14,812 nucleotides of DNA from Clostridia bacterium (lineage in GTDB: Bacteria > Bacillota_A > Clostridia > Oscillospirales > CAG-272), in NCBI GenBank assembly GCA_017533545.1, contig JAFXHW010000139.1, positions 1-14,812 on the forward strand. The letters run 5' to 3'. How positions within the stretch are numbered: the stretch's first letter is position 1; every line of letters starts with the position of its first letter. The notes under the pieces are model-generated. The model was not told where the DNA came from. It saw nothing but the letters and a program-made list of their open reading frames with translations, and made no database searches. Shown here in pieces: positions 13,032-14,812 of the stretch. The translations under genes and the position numbers were made by a program.

Positions 13032-14812
13032 ATGGACAGAGGAAACGGTAAAAAAGAAAAGGTAGAAACAAACAAAAGAATACCGTTGTTTAAGGCAGAA
13101 CGATTGCATTTTAAAGACTGGCTGCTCGTCATTTACGATTGCGCGGCGGTAATTGCTTCGTTCTTTTTGGCGTTGTGGTTCAGATTTGACTGTAAGTATA
13201 CAGAGATACCTCACGAGTTTTTTGTTTCTTGGCTGAATTTCGCGCCAATATATGCCGTTATTGCCTTCATTGTCTTCTTTTTGTTTCACTTGTATCAGAG
13301 TATCTGGAAATTCGCAAGCTTTATCGAGCTTAAGCGCATAATGTACGCCACTTTGATACTCGGAATAATTCATACCGCTGCCATTACCGTGTTTTTCAGA
13401 CGTATGCCGATATCATACTACGTCATCGGCATATCGATCCAGTTTATACTTACAACGGCGGTGCGTTTTTCGTACAGATTTGTTTTTCTTGATCGCACCA
13501 AGCTCAAAAAAAGCTCGGCGGGCATGGCTTTCAGCAGAGTAATGCTCATCGGCGCAGGCTCGGCAGGCCAGATGATCCTTCGTGACCTTCATAGCAACGG
13601 CGAGATCAACGAAGCGGTTCTTTGCATTATCGACGACGATAAGTCGAAGCACGGCAGATATCTCGATGGAGTTGAGATAGTAGGCGGACGGGAGGATATT
13701 CTTCTTAACGTTGAAAAATACCGCATCGAAAAGATATATCTCGCTATCCCGAGTGCGACCGCGGCTGAGCGCCGAGATATTCTCAATATCTGCAAGGAAA
13801 CAAGCTGTCAGCTTCAAAGCTTGCCCAATATTGCAAAGCTGGTTTCGAGCGACGTATCGGCAAGTCAGATGAAGAATGTCGACGTTGAGGACCTGCTCGG
13901 ACGTGAGCCCGTCAAGGTCAATATGGACGAGATATATGGCTTTATTTCCGACAAGGTTATTTTGGTTACCGGTGCAGGCGGTTCTATTGGAAGCGAGCTT
14001 TGCCGCCAGATAGCTGAGCATAACCCGAAGCAGCTCATTGTTTTTGACATTTACGAAAACAATGCATATGCCATCGGACTTGAGCTTAAAGATAAGTATC
14101 CCGAGCTTAATCTGGAGGTCCTTATCGGTTCTGTCCGTGACAGCCGGCGCATAAATCAAATTTTTGCCAAATATAAACCCGATGTAGTCTACCACGCGGC
14201 AGCTCATAAGCACGTACCGCTTATGGAGGACAGCCCCTGCGAATCGATAAAGAACAACGCTGTCGGAACGTATAAGACCGCCTATGCCGCCATGATTCAC
14301 GGATGTAAGCGATTTGTGCTTATATCGACCGACAAAGCGGTAAATCCCACAAATATTATGGGTGCATCAAAGCGTATATGTGAGATGATAATCCAGTCCT
14401 TTGACAAAAAGATCAGAGAGGGCAGGGCAAAGGAAATTCAGCCTCTCAGATTCCATTTGGACGATCCCGATGAAACCATGGCTGACGACAGCACAAGACT
14501 TTGCCATGCTTCAACCGAATTTGTAGCCGTAAGATTCGGCAATGTTCTCGGCAGCAACGGCTCTGTTGTCCCGCGATTTAAGGATCAGATTGCAAAAGGC
14601 GGTCCCGTTACCGTAACGCATCCCGATATTATCCGCTATTTTATGACCATTCCCGAGGCGGCATCGCTGGTTTTACAGGCCGGTACATATGCCGAGGGCG
14701 GTGAGATATTCGTTCTTGATATGGGAGCACCCGTAAAGATCGATACCCTCGCGCGCAACCTCATCCGCCTTTCCGGACTCACGCCGGACATAGATATTAA
14801 GATATCCTACAC
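13032..14812 (+). CDS. FlaA1/CapD-type membrane NDP-sugar 4,6-dehydratase/epimerase (3' end cut by window)
   Basis: The frame is open from ATG 13032 to the last base (593 complete codons) and no stop is reached. The protein has an N-terminal membrane domain with about four segments (near 30-50, 68-88, 104-122 and 126-145), a first nucleotide-binding-like fold (GAGSAGQ, 174-180), and a second Rossmann fold with TGAGGSIG (313-320). HAAAHKHVPLME (388-399), STDKAVNPTNIMGASK (432-447) and VRFGNVLGSNGSVVPRF (500-516) follow. The usual YxxxK catalytic Tyr is Met (M443, with K447), as in FlaA1/PglF-type dehydratases. An insert of about 30 residues (near 463-493) precedes the VRFGNV motif. The ribosome binding site is weak. 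It would make a 4-keto or modified UDP-sugar, perhaps the first precursor of the polymer; the exact sugar is unknown. Confidence 0.92.
   Translation, partial: MDRGNGKKEKVETNKRIPLFKAERLHFKDWLLVIYDCAAVIASFFLALWFRFDCKYTEIPHEFFVSWLNFAPIYAVIAFIVFFLFHLYQSIWKFASFIELKRIMYATLILGIIHTAAITVFFRRMPISYYVIGISIQFILTTAVRFSYRFVFLDRTKLKKSSAGMAFSRVMLIGAGSAGQMILRDLHSNGEINEAVLCIIDDDKSKHGRYLDGVEIVGGREDILLNVEKYRIEKIYLAIPSATAAERRDILNICKETSCQLQSLPNIAKLVSSDVSASQMKNVDVEDLLGREPVKVNMDEIYGFISDKVILVTGAGGSIGSELCRQIAEHNPKQLIVFDIYENNAYAIGLELKDKYPELNLEVLIGSVRDSRRINQIFAKYKPDVVYHAAAHKHVPLMEDSPCESIKNNAVGTYKTAYAAMIHGCKRFVLISTDKAVNPTNIMGASKRICEMIIQSFDKKIREGRAKEIQPLRFHLDDPDETMADDSTRLCHASTEFVAVRFGNVLGSNGSVVPRFKDQIAKGGPVTVTHPDIIRYFMTIPEAASLVLQAGTYAEGGEIFVLDMGAPVKIDTLARNLIRLSGLTPDIDIKISY

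Noticed and set aside
13413..14300. Reverse-strand ORF of 295 codons near the right edge
   Set aside because: The forward frame encodes a clear FlaA1/CapD-type protein with all motifs. That frame is open to the window end, which makes the reverse ORF look like the only complete one, but it is a shadow.

Overview
The window looks like chromosome from a low-to-mid GC Gram-positive bacterium of the class Clostridia, possibly an uncultured Oscillospiraceae/Christensenellales-type gut lineage. The support is near-consensus sigma-A promoters, strong AAGGAG-type ribosome binding sites, densely overlapping genes, and a Gram-positive capsule set (CpsC/CpsD/CpsB plus an LCP protein). The phylum is an inference from gene content. 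Everything is on the + strand, and no rRNA, tRNA, CRISPR or mobile element was seen.

Region 1 (1-284) is the control region of an aromatic amino acid operon. A consensus promoter (TTGACA-17-TATAAT) leads into a 25-codon leader peptide (92-169). Residues 6-13 of that peptide are eight consecutive Phe/Tyr. A Rho-independent terminator (195-241) follows, and an alternative hairpin (136-146 with 188-198) shares its 5' arm. This reads as a ribosome-mediated Phe/Tyr attenuator. It is not in any standard gene list and is the most interesting element of the window.

Region 2 (285-8790) is one tight operon of nine genes: DAHP synthase (aroF), chorismate mutase/prephenate dehydratase (pheA), aroB, aroC, an aroE-aroK fusion, type II dehydroquinase (aroQ), aroA, tyrA and a GNAT acetyltransferase. 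A strong terminator closes it. The set covers every step from PEP plus erythrose-4-phosphate to chorismate, and on to phenylpyruvate and 4-hydroxyphenylpyruvate. Only the final transamination is missing. No Trp genes are present and the leader has no Trp codon, so the control logic matches the two products.

Region 3 (about 8858 to the end) is the start of a capsule/exopolysaccharide operon with its own promoter. It holds a Wzz/CpsC chain-length membrane protein, a CpsD-type tyrosine kinase with a Tyr-rich tail, a CpsB-type PHP phosphatase, a secreted protein with a sortase-like C-terminal sorting signal, an LCP-family ligase, and a FlaA1/CapD-type NDP-sugar dehydratase that runs off the right edge. 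The kinase and phosphatase would control polymer length with the Wzz protein, the LCP protein would attach polymer to peptidoglycan, and the dehydratase would make a modified sugar nucleotide precursor.
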